Positions 54,999-62,842 of a stretch of DNA of 64,000 bases are shown piece after piece. The notes below the pieces were generated by a model. The model was not told the origin of the DNA, did no database searches, and saw nothing but the letters and a program-made list of their open reading frames with translations. Made by a program: the position numbers and the translations under genes. How positions within the stretch are numbered: position 1 is the first letter of the stretch; each line of letters begins with the position of its first letter. The DNA is from Simiduia litorea (GTDB lineage Bacteria > Pseudomonadota > Gammaproteobacteria > Pseudomonadales > Cellvibrionaceae): the NCBI RefSeq assembly GCF_042853465.1, contig NZ_AP031497.1, positions 2,976,001-3,040,000 on the forward strand, given 5' to 3'.

Positions 54999-55916
54999 CT
55001 AGAACTTGTGCTCGATGCCAAGACCGACGTAATCCGCTTCTTTGGTATCACTATCGGCGGTTTCATTGGTGTAGAAACCAAACAGCTTGGTGTTTTTACC
55101 TAGCTTGTAGTCGGCACCCACGGAGTAGGTTTCGCCGCCAGCGGTGGCGATATCAGACTGACCAACCTGCGCTTTCAACGCCCAATCGCCCATCTTATAT
55201 TGACCACTGACCGCCCAACCGTCGTTCTCCGCACCGGCGGTGTCATCAGTTTCCGCCAACAGACCGAGCTGGAAGCTGCCTAGGGTCGCTTGTACCACAC
55301 CGCGAATCACGGTTGAATCTAAAGCCCGCACATCGGTGTCATAGCTAATACCGGCGTAGAAAGTGTCGTTTTCCCAACCACCGGCTACAGAGTAGCCATC
55401 GTCGACATTTTCAGCCTCACTCATCACGTAGGCACCTTGAGCAAAGAAACCACCCATATCTGGCGTGGCGTACATCACCGTGTTTTTAGAGCGCACTTCA
55501 CTTTTGGTGATGATGCTTTTGATGTCGCCTTGGAGGTCGTTAAACAGATCGACTTTGTTTTGTAATAATTTGGTCGGGGTGTCGTGTACACCGGCGATAA
55601 CACTACCGAAACCACCGGCTAAGCCCACATAGCTGTTGCGCTGCTTGAAGACATCCGTGCCAGAATCTGGATCAACTTCGTATTCCAGCTGATAAATAAC
55701 ACTCAAGCCATCTGACAGCGCCGTCTTGCCCGCAAATCCTAAACGCGACGCGTTGCTCTGCAGTTCATTAGTAGAAACACCCGCTTCGTCCTGATTCTCT
55801 ATGGACAAATTCACCTTGCCGTAGATTTTTCCGTCGATTGGGCCTTCAGCTTGTGCAGCCATTGGCAGAACCGCTGCAATAGCGAACGGCAGAACTTTCT
55901 TCAGTGATGCTTGCAT
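54999..55916 (-). CDS. Outer-membrane porin (Gram-negative general porin family)
   Basis: 305 residues. Signal peptide (MQASLKKVLPFAIAAVLPMAAQA), then a beta-barrel starting GPIDGKIYGKVNLSIE with typical porin blocks (SNASRLGFAGKTALSDGLSVIYQLEYEV, NSYVGLAGGFGSVIAGVHDTP) and a C-terminal Phe (VGLGIEHKF), the BAM recognition signal. The Pho-box-like direct repeat 98 bp upstream, in transcription direction, suggests that it is induced by phosphate starvation like PhoE. Specificity cannot be read from the sequence. AAGGGG precedes the ATG. Confidence 0.93.
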   Translation of the reverse strand: MQASLKKVLPFAIAAVLPMAAQAEGPIDGKIYGKVNLSIENQDEAGVSTNELQSNASRLGFAGKTALSDGLSVIYQLEYEVDPDSGTDVFKQRNSYVGLAGGFGSVIAGVHDTPTKLLQNKVDLFNDLQGDIKSIITKSEVRSKNTVMYATPDMGGFFAQGAYVMSEAENVDDGYSVAGGWENDTFYAGISYDTDVRALDSTVIRGVVQATLGSFQLGLLAETDDTAGAENDGWAVSGQYKMGDWALKAQVGQSDIATAGGETYSVGADYKLGKNTKLFGFYTNETADSDTKEADYVGLGIEHKF

Positions 55917-56013
55917 GGATAATCCCCTTTGCTTTTTCTAGGCATTTCAGTTTTTTAGGCATTCATTTCATCGAGTGAAACACTTCACCGGATTGGCGTG
56001 CATTCTGGCGGCG

Positions 56014-56035
56014 AAATATTGCAGAAAAATGACAA
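56014..56035 (-). promoter_or_regulatory. Pho-box-like direct repeat upstream of the porin
   Basis: On the minus strand TTGTCATTTTT is followed directly by CTGCAATATTT, two 11-bp units close to the CTGTCATANAN PhoB half-site pattern. It is 98 bp before the porin start and reads in its direction. Confidence 0.45.
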
Positions 56036-56109
56036 AACTGTCGAGCAAAGAAGATTAGGCAATTAGAAAAAGGTTTTTAATTAAGAAAAAGACTTCGAAT
56101 ACGCCACGT

Positions 56110-56140
56110 TTGTCATAAAACTGTCAAGTGACATTAGAAT
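56110..56140 (+). promoter_or_regulatory. Strong Pho-box-like site reading toward the 3' end of hvfC
   Basis: TTGTCATAAAA then CTGTCAAGTGA (56110-56131) is nearly the PhoB consensus. TAGAAT at 56135-56140 is a good -10 but a few bp nearer than in phoA. A start here would transcribe antisense to hvfC. Alternatively it helps control the porin to its left. Confidence 0.5.
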
Positions 56141-56156
56141 AGACAGGCGCCAATTT

Positions 56157-56927
56157 TTAGCAAATGTGAAGTATATCCTGGTCTACAAAGCGTTGAACCA
56201 ACGCCAAGCCCTGGTCCACGAAGAGTGGTGAAACTGACGTGCCTTGGTTCCCATGTACCAACTCGGATAAGCGGTTGATCAACGTCTGCAAGTCCACCTC
56301 GGCGTTATTCTCTACCATATCCAGCAAGCCATAGCTCAAACCATTAAGTGCCATGAATTTAACCCGATGCTGGCGATCGCGGTGCACCAAAAGAAAAGTT
56401 GGCGCTGCCGGGATGGTGCTCGGCTGATTGGTCGGGCCAATGGTTTGTACGGGGTATTGGTAAACCAATGGCCAAGCCAAGGCCGATAAACGTATTTTGG
56501 TGGCGAGTGTGACGGCCGGTTTATCAACCAACTCAGGTAAGGTTTCCGGTGCCACGTCGAGCGCCAATTCCACCCATTCATAGTGCATGAGCTCAGCGGC
56601 AAAGGCTGGCAACATAGCTTGAGCCGCCTCGGAAGCCATGACGAAATGCATAAACTCTTGCCCTATTTCCAAGAAATAGGGCGACTGAGCGCGGTAGTCC
56701 GTCACGAATAAACGCACCAGAGCTAGCCAAGTGTGATCCTGTACAAGGCTGCGCAAAATCGGAAAACCGCTACTTAAAAAATCTTCGATATTATTAAAAA
56801 TCAGTTCTTGATAAACAGCCAACCGACGTGGCTCTACGCCTTCGGGCGCTACACATCGCTCTGGATCACGTAGATACTGCGTCAGCGAATATTGCGCGCG
56901 GTTTAATGCAGTCACAGGTTGGCTCAT
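56157..56927 (-). CDS. hvfC: HvfC/DUF2063 family RiPP recognition partner
   Basis: 256 residues. The N-terminal DUF2063 domain (LNRAQYSLTQYLRDPERCVAPEGVEPRRLAVYQELIFNNIEDFLSSGFPIL) is the partner-protein fold that presents the precursor peptide to the MNIO enzyme. The C-terminal half is less conserved. ATG overlaps the hvfB stop (ATGA), so translation is coupled. It works with HvfB on the HvfA precursor. No DoxX-like fourth gene follows; the next gene is the porin. Confidence 0.9.
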   Translation of the reverse strand: MSQPVTALNRAQYSLTQYLRDPERCVAPEGVEPRRLAVYQELIFNNIEDFLSSGFPILRSLVQDHTWLALVRLFVTDYRAQSPYFLEIGQEFMHFVMASEAAQAMLPAFAAELMHYEWVELALDVAPETLPELVDKPAVTLATKIRLSALAWPLVYQYPVQTIGPTNQPSTIPAAPTFLLVHRDRQHRVKFMALNGLSYGLLDMVENNAEVDLQTLINRLSELVHGNQGTSVSPLFVDQGLALVQRFVDQDILHIC

Positions 56928-57823
56928 GCAACAACACCAGTAGAGCTCGGTAGCTTCGTGCGAAAATCTTTTGCGCCGCTCTTTAGCGCGCGCGCTTGAA
57001 TCTGCTTGACTCGGTTCAACTCTGCCAGCATATCGGCCAAGGGGGGGATATTAAAATCGCGCTCTAGCAGCGTTGGCCTTACACCAAAAAGACCATAAGC
57101 TTCCTCAAGTAACGTCCAAACCGGCTCGATAACATCTGCACCGTGAGTATCCACTTTTAGGTCTTCAGCTTCGTCGTAATGACCGGCGATATGGTAGTAA
57201 GCCGTGCGAGCACCCGGTAGCTGGCGTAAAAATTCACTGGCGTTATAGCAATGATTAATACTGTTTACATAAATATTGTTAACATCCAATAACAGATCAC
57301 AATCCGCTTCACTGATCACCGCATTGATAAATTCTGCCTCGGTCAAATCTTGCGCAGCGGTCAAATAATAAGACACATTTTCCAGCGCTATTCTGCGCTC
57401 TAACCTGTCTTGCACCTCGCGCACACGGCCAGCCACATAATGTACCGCCTCCGCCGTGAAGGGAATGGGCAATAGATCGTATAAGTGACCGTCATCGCTA
57501 CAATAGCTTAAATGCTCGCTATAAAGCAGGACGTCATGCTCATCGAGGAAGGTTTTTATATTACTGATTAAGGCTGTATCTAAAGGCGCTGGTGAGCCGA
57601 TAGACAGCGAAAGGCCGTGACAAAAAAACGGAAAACGCTCGGTATAGCGGCGCAACTGTTGACCAAAACGGCCGCCTACTCCAATCCAATTCTCTGGTGC
57701 CACCTCCATGAAGTTTACCTCGGAGGGCGTCAGCTCGGCGAAGCTTTTCATTTCACTGCGTCGTAAACCTAAACCGGCGCTCAGCGCCGGTTTAGTGACA
57801 ACTTGATCAAGATTATGCGTCAA
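56924..57823 (-). CDS. hvfB: HvfB/DUF692 family MNIO enzyme (multinuclear non-heme iron oxidase)
   Basis: A 299-residue TIM-barrel enzyme that oxidatively modifies cysteine in the precursor peptide. It starts ALSAGLGLRRSEMKSFAELTPSEVNFMEVAPENWIGVGGR and shows FFCHGLSLSIGS, LLYSEHLSYCSDDGHLYDLLPIPFT, IALENVSYYL and LLLDVNNIYVNSINH, the conserved His, Asp, Asn and Glu metal ligands of DUF692. A TTG start at 57823 has GAGGA 9 nt upstream. The gene is 29 bp after hvfA. By homology to hvf and buf systems, its product converts EGKCG cysteines into copper-binding thio-heterocycles. Confidence 0.93.
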   Translation of the reverse strand: MTHNLDQVVTKPALSAGLGLRRSEMKSFAELTPSEVNFMEVAPENWIGVGGRFGQQLRRYTERFPFFCHGLSLSIGSPAPLDTALISNIKTFLDEHDVLLYSEHLSYCSDDGHLYDLLPIPFTAEAVHYVAGRVREVQDRLERRIALENVSYYLTAAQDLTEAEFINAVISEADCDLLLDVNNIYVNSINHCYNASEFLRQLPGARTAYYHIAGHYDEAEDLKVDTHGADVIEPVWTLLEEAYGLFGVRPTLLERDFNIPPLADMLAELNRVKQIQARALKSGAKDFRTKLPSSTGVVA

Positions 57824-57852
57824 GCGTAAATGTCCTCGTTGCCAATTAACGC

Positions 57853-58239
57853 TTATGCAGCGCCGCCACATTTACCTTCTTTATCGGCTTTACCTTCGCC
57901 ACACTTGCCTTCTTTGGCTTTATCGCCACACTTACCTTCACCGCACTTGCCGTCTTTCTTGGCCTTGTCGCCGCATTTTCCTTCGCCACACTTGCCGTCT
58001 TTGTCAGCTTTATCGCCGCACTTACCTTCACCACACTTGCCATCTTTCTTGGCTTTGTCGCCGCACTTACCCTCGCCACACTTACCTTCCGCGTGGTTGT
58101 CAGCCAAGTTGTAACCGCTGCTCAACTCCTGTGCAGAAAAGGGGTTTTGGTCAGCGAATGCAGACGCAGACATAGCGGCAGAAGCAAGAACAGCAGCACC
58201 GATAGCGGCGGCAAAAGGGGTTTTCATAGACTTAGACAT
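57853..58239 (-). CDS. hvfA: HvfA-type copper-binding RiPP precursor with ten GKCG motifs
   Basis: 128 residues, starting MSKSMKTPFAAAIG with GGAG 7 nt upstream. Signal peptide (AAAIGAAVLASAAMSASAFA), then the leader NPFSAQELSSGYNLADNHA (the NPF...L..GY pattern of this family). Residues 51-124 are a run of EGKCG or DGKCG motifs: seven EGKCG and three DGKCG, plus one EGKAD that lacks the Cys. Known HvfA-type peptides are cysteine-modified to bind copper in the envelope. The long open frames on the opposite strand are artefacts of the repeat. Confidence 0.93.
   Translation of the reverse strand: MSKSMKTPFAAAIGAAVLASAAMSASAFADQNPFSAQELSSGYNLADNHAEGKCGEGKCGDKAKKDGKCGEGKCGDKADKDGKCGEGKCGDKAKKDGKCGEGKCGDKAKEGKCGEGKADKEGKCGGAA
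57868..58089. repeat. 45-bp tandem repeats encoding the GKCG array
   Basis: Units of 45 bp (15 residues, DKAKKDGKCGEGKCG type) repeat about four times with small differences, plus partial units at both ends. Unit-number changes would add or remove two copper-binding cysteines at a time. Confidence 0.9.
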
Positions 58240-58313
58240 AAGATTTCTCCGTAACATGCCAGTTGCTTTTATTGTGGGCAAGTGCCCTTTCCGTGTAAAT
58301 CAGTGAATTGGAG

Positions 58314-58346
58314 CCAGTTTAGACACCGACGTTACAGTATAGACAC
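58314..58346 (-). promoter_or_regulatory. Direct repeat upstream of hvfA
   Basis: CCAGTTTAGACAC (58314-58326) and ACAGTATAGACAC (58334-58346) are 11/13 identical and 20 bp apart, close to two helical turns. They lie 75-107 bp before the hvfA start. A regulator-binding site or promoter element for the operon is likely; the regulator is unknown. Confidence 0.4.
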
Positions 58347-58420
58347 AAGTTTTTTAAAGCCGTAGTTCACGTCCGCGACCAAAGGACGTGCATTTGCGTT
58401 CAACCGAAATAGGTAAACGC

Positions 58421-61400
58421 CTAGTGCAAGTTTAAAGACGCTTTAATCTCTTGCAGCTGTTTATTCAAACGCTTGGCTGATACCGGCACCTGCGTCTTCA
58501 ACGTTTGTGCGAATAGGGAGATACGATACTCCTCCATCAACCAACGAAACTGACGCAAGCTCGGCGTCAAATTAGCACGGTATTCACCGGCCTGCTGTAA
58601 CAACGCAAAATAGGCATCTTGCACGGACTGCCACTCGATCATCGCCAGCTTATCGCGCTGCACATTCTGCGGCGCCTTCTCTAAGCGTGTTAACACTGCT
58701 TTTAAATAGCGACTGTACTGCAACAAGGTATCGGGCGGCATATGCAACAACACACCCTTTGTAAATAAACCTTCGAGCTGAGTCTTAATATCTGATAAAC
58801 AAAACGCCAAGATTAATGCATTGCGGTGGCCCTTAATGGTTTTGCGGACCTCTACCAATAAAGTCAGTGCTGCAACCAATTGCGTCGCCAGTAGCGTCGC
58901 TTTTGGCACGAGCTGCGGTTTACAGGTTTCTAACAAAGCAAGAAAAGTTGTTTCATCGCGCACCGCGTAATCGCTAACCTCTGCCTCAATCAACTGCAAC
59001 AAGGCGGCCCCCATAAGCTCTTTGGCAACACTTTCGCGGTTTCCCAAATTGGCCATGGTCAAACCAATATCTTTACCCCTTAACAACTCTTTATTCAGGT
59101 AACGGGTTTGCTCAGGCATATTTAATAACATCAGCCGCATCAATCCTTCGCGGTGTAACCAAGCCGCGGCATCGGGATTGTCCTGCATACGCAAGGCCAC
59201 GGTATCGCCCTCGTCCACTAGGCCTGGGTAAACCCGAATGGCAATACCCGCACGTTTAAACTGATCTTGGCTGGGGATTGTACCCACGGTCCAACCGGTT
59301 AAGCCGGCCTGCTCCAGACTTGGCCCCGCCGACTCAATGCTGGCCTGTAACCTATCCCGATAACTGTCGCGCAGCGCCAACAAATCTCGACCGGCATCAA
59401 GACGTTTGCCGCGCTCATCCATCACCACTAGGTTCATACGGTAATAATCATCAAGTACCACATCAGCCCAAAGTGCGGGGTCAATTTTATTACCGGATAT
59501 GCGAAACAATTGTTCGCCCAAGGCCAAGGCTAAGGGCTCGTTGCAGGGCGTCATTCGGGCCAAAGCGCGGTCCACATACTCAGGCACTGGCACAAATTGT
59601 TTGCGCGCTTGCTTAGGCAGCGCCTTGATCAACGCAATACACTTTTCCTTTAAAATACCGGGCACCAACCACTCTAAACGGTGTTCAGGGATTTGATGCA
59701 ATACACTCACCGGCACTAAAAGACTGACACCGTCGTCGGCGTGGTTGGGCTCAAAGTGGTATTGCAGCGGTAATTCCATGCCATTGAGCAACAAGCTATC
59801 GGGAAATTGCGCTTCGGTAATAGCAGCCGCGTCGTGCTGCATTAAATAGGCTTTAGTTAAATGCAATAGCGAGGGTTGGGTTTTCTCACAGTCTTTACGC
59901 CAGTGCTCAAAGCCCGCTAAATTAACCACATCCGCGGGTATGCGCTCATCGAAAAAGCGAAACAACGCCTCATCATCCACCAAAATATCGCGCCGACGCG
60001 ATTTCGCCTCTAATTCGCCCAGCTGCTCAATAAGTTTTCGGTTTAGGTTAAAAAACTCACCTTTACCTCGATACAAGCCTTCCACTAAGACGGCGCGAAT
60101 AAAGACTTCTCGCGCCGTCACTGGGTCTATCTTGCCAAAGGCGACACGCTTGCGCTCAATCAGCGTTAAGCCATACAAACTTATTTTTTCAAAGGCCATA
60201 ACTTGGCCGTTTTTCACAAAATAATGCGGTTCGAAGTGCTCGCGCTTAACCAAGTGATCGGCCACGGCCAAAATCCATTCAGGCTCAATTTTTGCGACCG
60301 TATGAGCGTACAGCTTTGAAGTCTCCAGCAATTCCGCCGCGGCAATCCACTTAGGCGTTTTTTTATACAAACCGGAACCGGGAAAAATATGAAACTTGCG
60401 CGCGCGAGCCCCCAAGTATTCCCGCTCTTCGCCCTTAGTCCCAATATTGTTCAGTAAACCAGGCAATAAAGCTTTGTGCACCGCCTCAAAACTGGCCGGG
60501 GCTTTATTCATGGGCAGTTTCAAATCGCGTAGCGCTAAACGCAGTTGCAAATGGATATCGCGCCACTCCTTTATCCGGAACCAGGATAAAAATTCACGCT
60601 TACAGGTTTTCGCAAATTGGGAGCTCGACAATTCCTGACGCTGCTCTTCCACATAACGCCAAAGGTTAACCCAACTGATAAAGTCCGAATTGTCATCGCG
60701 AAAACGCTTGTGCTTTTCGTCGCTAGCTTGCTGCTTATCGGCCGGCCTTTCGCGCGGATCTTGCACTGATAAGCCGCTGACAATAATCAACACCTCATCG
60801 AGCGCGCCGGCCGCCGCGGCCGCCACCAACATCCGCCCCAAGGTAGGATCTACTGGCATTTGTGCCAATTGCCGACCCATAGCGGTGAGCTCGCGCCTTT
60901 TATTTATCGCCTGCAACTCTTCGAGTAGCCTAACGCCATCATTGATAAGGCGAGCATCCGGCGCATCGACAAAAGGGAAGTCTTCAATAGCGCCCATGCG
61001 CATAGACAGCATTTGTAAAATAACGGCAGCCAAGTTTGTGCGCAAAATTTCCGCATCGGTGAACGCCGGCCGGTTGAGAAAGTCCGACTCTTCGTAGAGC
61101 CGAATACAAATACCCTCGCTCACCCGCCCACAGCGACCGGCGCGCTGATTGGCACTGGCTTGAGAAATCGGCTCGATCGGCAAGCGTTGAATTTTCGTGC
61201 GATAAGAATAGCGGCTAATACGGGCCAGGCCTGGGTCTATAACATAGCGAATACCTGGAACGGTAATTGAAGTCTCAGCCACGTTGGTCGCCAACACCAC
61301 GCGCCGCCCAGCATGGGCCGAAAACACCCGGGTTTGCTCGGCCAAACTCAAGCGCGCATAGAGGGGCAGCACCTCAATATGCGGCAAATTGGCTTTGCGC

Positions 61401-62329
61401 AGCGCCAACGCCGTCTCGCGAATTTCTCGCTCACCGGCTAAAAACACTAAAATATCGCCGCCGCGCCGGCTGCTGCCCTTTTCCGCCTGCAGTATTTCTT
61501 CAATAGCCGCGCTGATGTGCTCGGCCAGCTCGCCCTCCTCATCCAATACCGGCCGATAGCGAATCTCTACCGGAAAAGTGCGGCCCGACACCTCGATAAT
61601 AGGCGCCCCGTTAAAGTGTTCAGAGAAGCGTGCCAAATCGATGGTGGCGGAGGTAATGATGAGCTTGAGGTCTGGGCGCCTCGGCAATAACTGTTTTAAA
61701 TACCCTAGCAGGAAATCAATATTGAGCGAGCGCTCGTGCGCTTCATCAATAATCAGCGTGTCGTAGCGGGTTAGCAGCGGATCGTTCTGGATTTCGGCGA
61801 GTAAAATACCGTCGGTCATTAATTTTACAAGGGTGTTGTCGCTGCTCTGATCGTTAAAGCGCACCTGATAGCCAACGCGGTCACCTAATACGGTATGCAT
61901 TTCCTCCGCAATACGCGCCGCTACCGTGCGCGCAGCAAGTCGTCGTGGCTGGGTATGGCCAATAAGCCCGCGCTGGCCTCGGCCAATGGACAGGCAAATC
62001 TTGGGCAGCTGTGTGGTTTTACCGGAGCCGGTTTCACCGGCCAAAATCACAACCTGATGCTTGCCAATCAACTCGGCAATTTCACCCGCGCGCTGGCTCA
62101 CCGGCAGGGCTTCGGGGAATGTAATCTCGGGTACTAAGGCCGAGCGTCCCGCCATGCGCAACTTAGCGGCGGCTAGGCCAGACTCTATCTCGCCGAACAT
62201 CTGATCAACCGGCTGCTGGCGCTCTAGTCGCTTGCGCAATCGATGCAATTGCTTACGCAGCAGCGCCGCATCAGCGATCATAAGTTGATCAAGCTGTGCG
62301 TAAAGCGCACCTATATTTATTGATGTCAT
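58421..62329 (-). CDS. hrpA: ATP-dependent RNA helicase HrpA
   Basis: A 1302-residue DEAH-box helicase that rescues stalled ribosomes and acts in mRNA processing. Walker A GETGSGKTTQ, DEAHERS, SATID, the QRAGRCGR motif VI, and the long C-terminal region (LRQFRWLMEEYRISLFAQTLKTQVPVSAKRLNKQL) give the full length of HrpA. ATG at 62329 is preferred; a TTG at 62350 is in frame. Stands alone; the upstream 340 bp are non-coding. Confidence 0.95.
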   Translation of the reverse strand: MTSINIGALYAQLDQLMIADAALLRKQLHRLRKRLERQQPVDQMFGEIESGLAAAKLRMAGRSALVPEITFPEALPVSQRAGEIAELIGKHQVVILAGETGSGKTTQLPKICLSIGRGQRGLIGHTQPRRLAARTVAARIAEEMHTVLGDRVGYQVRFNDQSSDNTLVKLMTDGILLAEIQNDPLLTRYDTLIIDEAHERSLNIDFLLGYLKQLLPRRPDLKLIITSATIDLARFSEHFNGAPIIEVSGRTFPVEIRYRPVLDEEGELAEHISAAIEEILQAEKGSSRRGGDILVFLAGEREIRETALALRKANLPHIEVLPLYARLSLAEQTRVFSAHAGRRVVLATNVAETSITVPGIRYVIDPGLARISRYSYRTKIQRLPIEPISQASANQRAGRCGRVSEGICIRLYEESDFLNRPAFTDAEILRTNLAAVILQMLSMRMGAIEDFPFVDAPDARLINDGVRLLEELQAINKRRELTAMGRQLAQMPVDPTLGRMLVAAAAAGALDEVLIIVSGLSVQDPRERPADKQQASDEKHKRFRDDNSDFISWVNLWRYVEEQRQELSSSQFAKTCKREFLSWFRIKEWRDIHLQLRLALRDLKLPMNKAPASFEAVHKALLPGLLNNIGTKGEEREYLGARARKFHIFPGSGLYKKTPKWIAAAELLETSKLYAHTVAKIEPEWILAVADHLVKREHFEPHYFVKNGQVMAFEKISLYGLTLIERKRVAFGKIDPVTAREVFIRAVLVEGLYRGKGEFFNLNRKLIEQLGELEAKSRRRDILVDDEALFRFFDERIPADVVNLAGFEHWRKDCEKTQPSLLHLTKAYLMQHDAAAITEAQFPDSLLLNGMELPLQYHFEPNHADDGVSLLVPVSVLHQIPEHRLEWLVPGILKEKCIALIKALPKQARKQFVPVPEYVDRALARMTPCNEPLALALGEQLFRISGNKIDPALWADVVLDDYYRMNLVVMDERGKRLDAGRDLLALRDSYRDRLQASIESAGPSLEQAGLTGWTVGTIPSQDQFKRAGIAIRVYPGLVDEGDTVALRMQDNPDAAAWLHREGLMRLMLLNMPEQTRYLNKELLRGKDIGLTMANLGNRESVAKELMGAALLQLIEAEVSDYAVRDETTFLALLETCKPQLVPKATLLATQLVAALTLLVEVRKTIKGHRNALILAFCLSDIKTQLEGLFTKGVLLHMPPDTLLQYSRYLKAVLTRLEKAPQNVQRDKLAMIEWQSVQDAYFALLQQAGEYRANLTPSLRQFRWLMEEYRISLFAQTLKTQVPVSAKRLNKQLQEIKASLNLH

Positions 62330-62673
62330 AGATAAAGCCAGGCCAGACAAAAGCCGGAATTATAGGCCGATGACCCGCGCCGGTATAGGGAGAAGCCAGA
62401 TTGATGCCCCGTAAACTCGTCGACGACACCAGCCTTGTTAATCACCACGTGCGCACGCGTGACACACGCCCATCATTGTCAGTCACCCCTAACGAATACA
62501 CCAAACAACAAAACGCCAGCCTCAATAGAACTTCGGAGAAAAACATCGCCAATAGTCATTGGGTAAAAAACTATTGCCAATACTAAATGCAACCAACAGC
62601 TATCGAGTTCAAAAAATAGCAGTGAAACCAGCATGATTAGCGCCCTAAATTTTCACACAGTCATGAAAAAAGA
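62330..62673. other. Non-coding stretch between divergent hrpA and the right-edge lipoprotein
   Basis: No gene recognised; a 61-codon frame at 62401 lacks a ribosome site and family resemblance. Composition becomes AT-rich toward the Pho-like site. Confidence 0.4.
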
Positions 62674-62706
62674 CTGTCACTTTTTCGCCATATATTTGTC
62701 ATAAAA
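62674..62706 (+). promoter_or_regulatory. Three-unit Pho-box-like array
   Basis: Three 11-bp units in exact register: CTGTCACTTTT (62674-62684), a weaker middle unit sharing CAT-AT (62685-62695), and TTGTCATAAAA (62696-62706). It reads toward the lipoprotein gene 136 bp downstream, where CTGACATTTTA occurs once more. It suggests PhoB control. Confidence 0.5.
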
Positions 62707-62842
62707 ACCAACAATAAGCTTCATATTTACTTTACAAAACTGACATTTTAGTACGTTAGTATGGCGCACCAAGTAGGTCATAGCATGAAAATAAAACCTG
62801 CCAAATTAAAACCAACGGTTTACACATCTTTAGGAAAACATC

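Noticed and set aside
57830..58175. Two long open frames on the plus strand opposite hvfA
   Set aside because: They arise because the 45-bp repeat is open in several frames. Low-complexity His/Leu/Ser or Arg/Cys-rich products, and the minus-strand gene has a signal peptide, ribosome site and family motifs.
62401..62586. 61-codon frame right of hrpA
   Set aside because: No ribosome site and polar low-information sequence.
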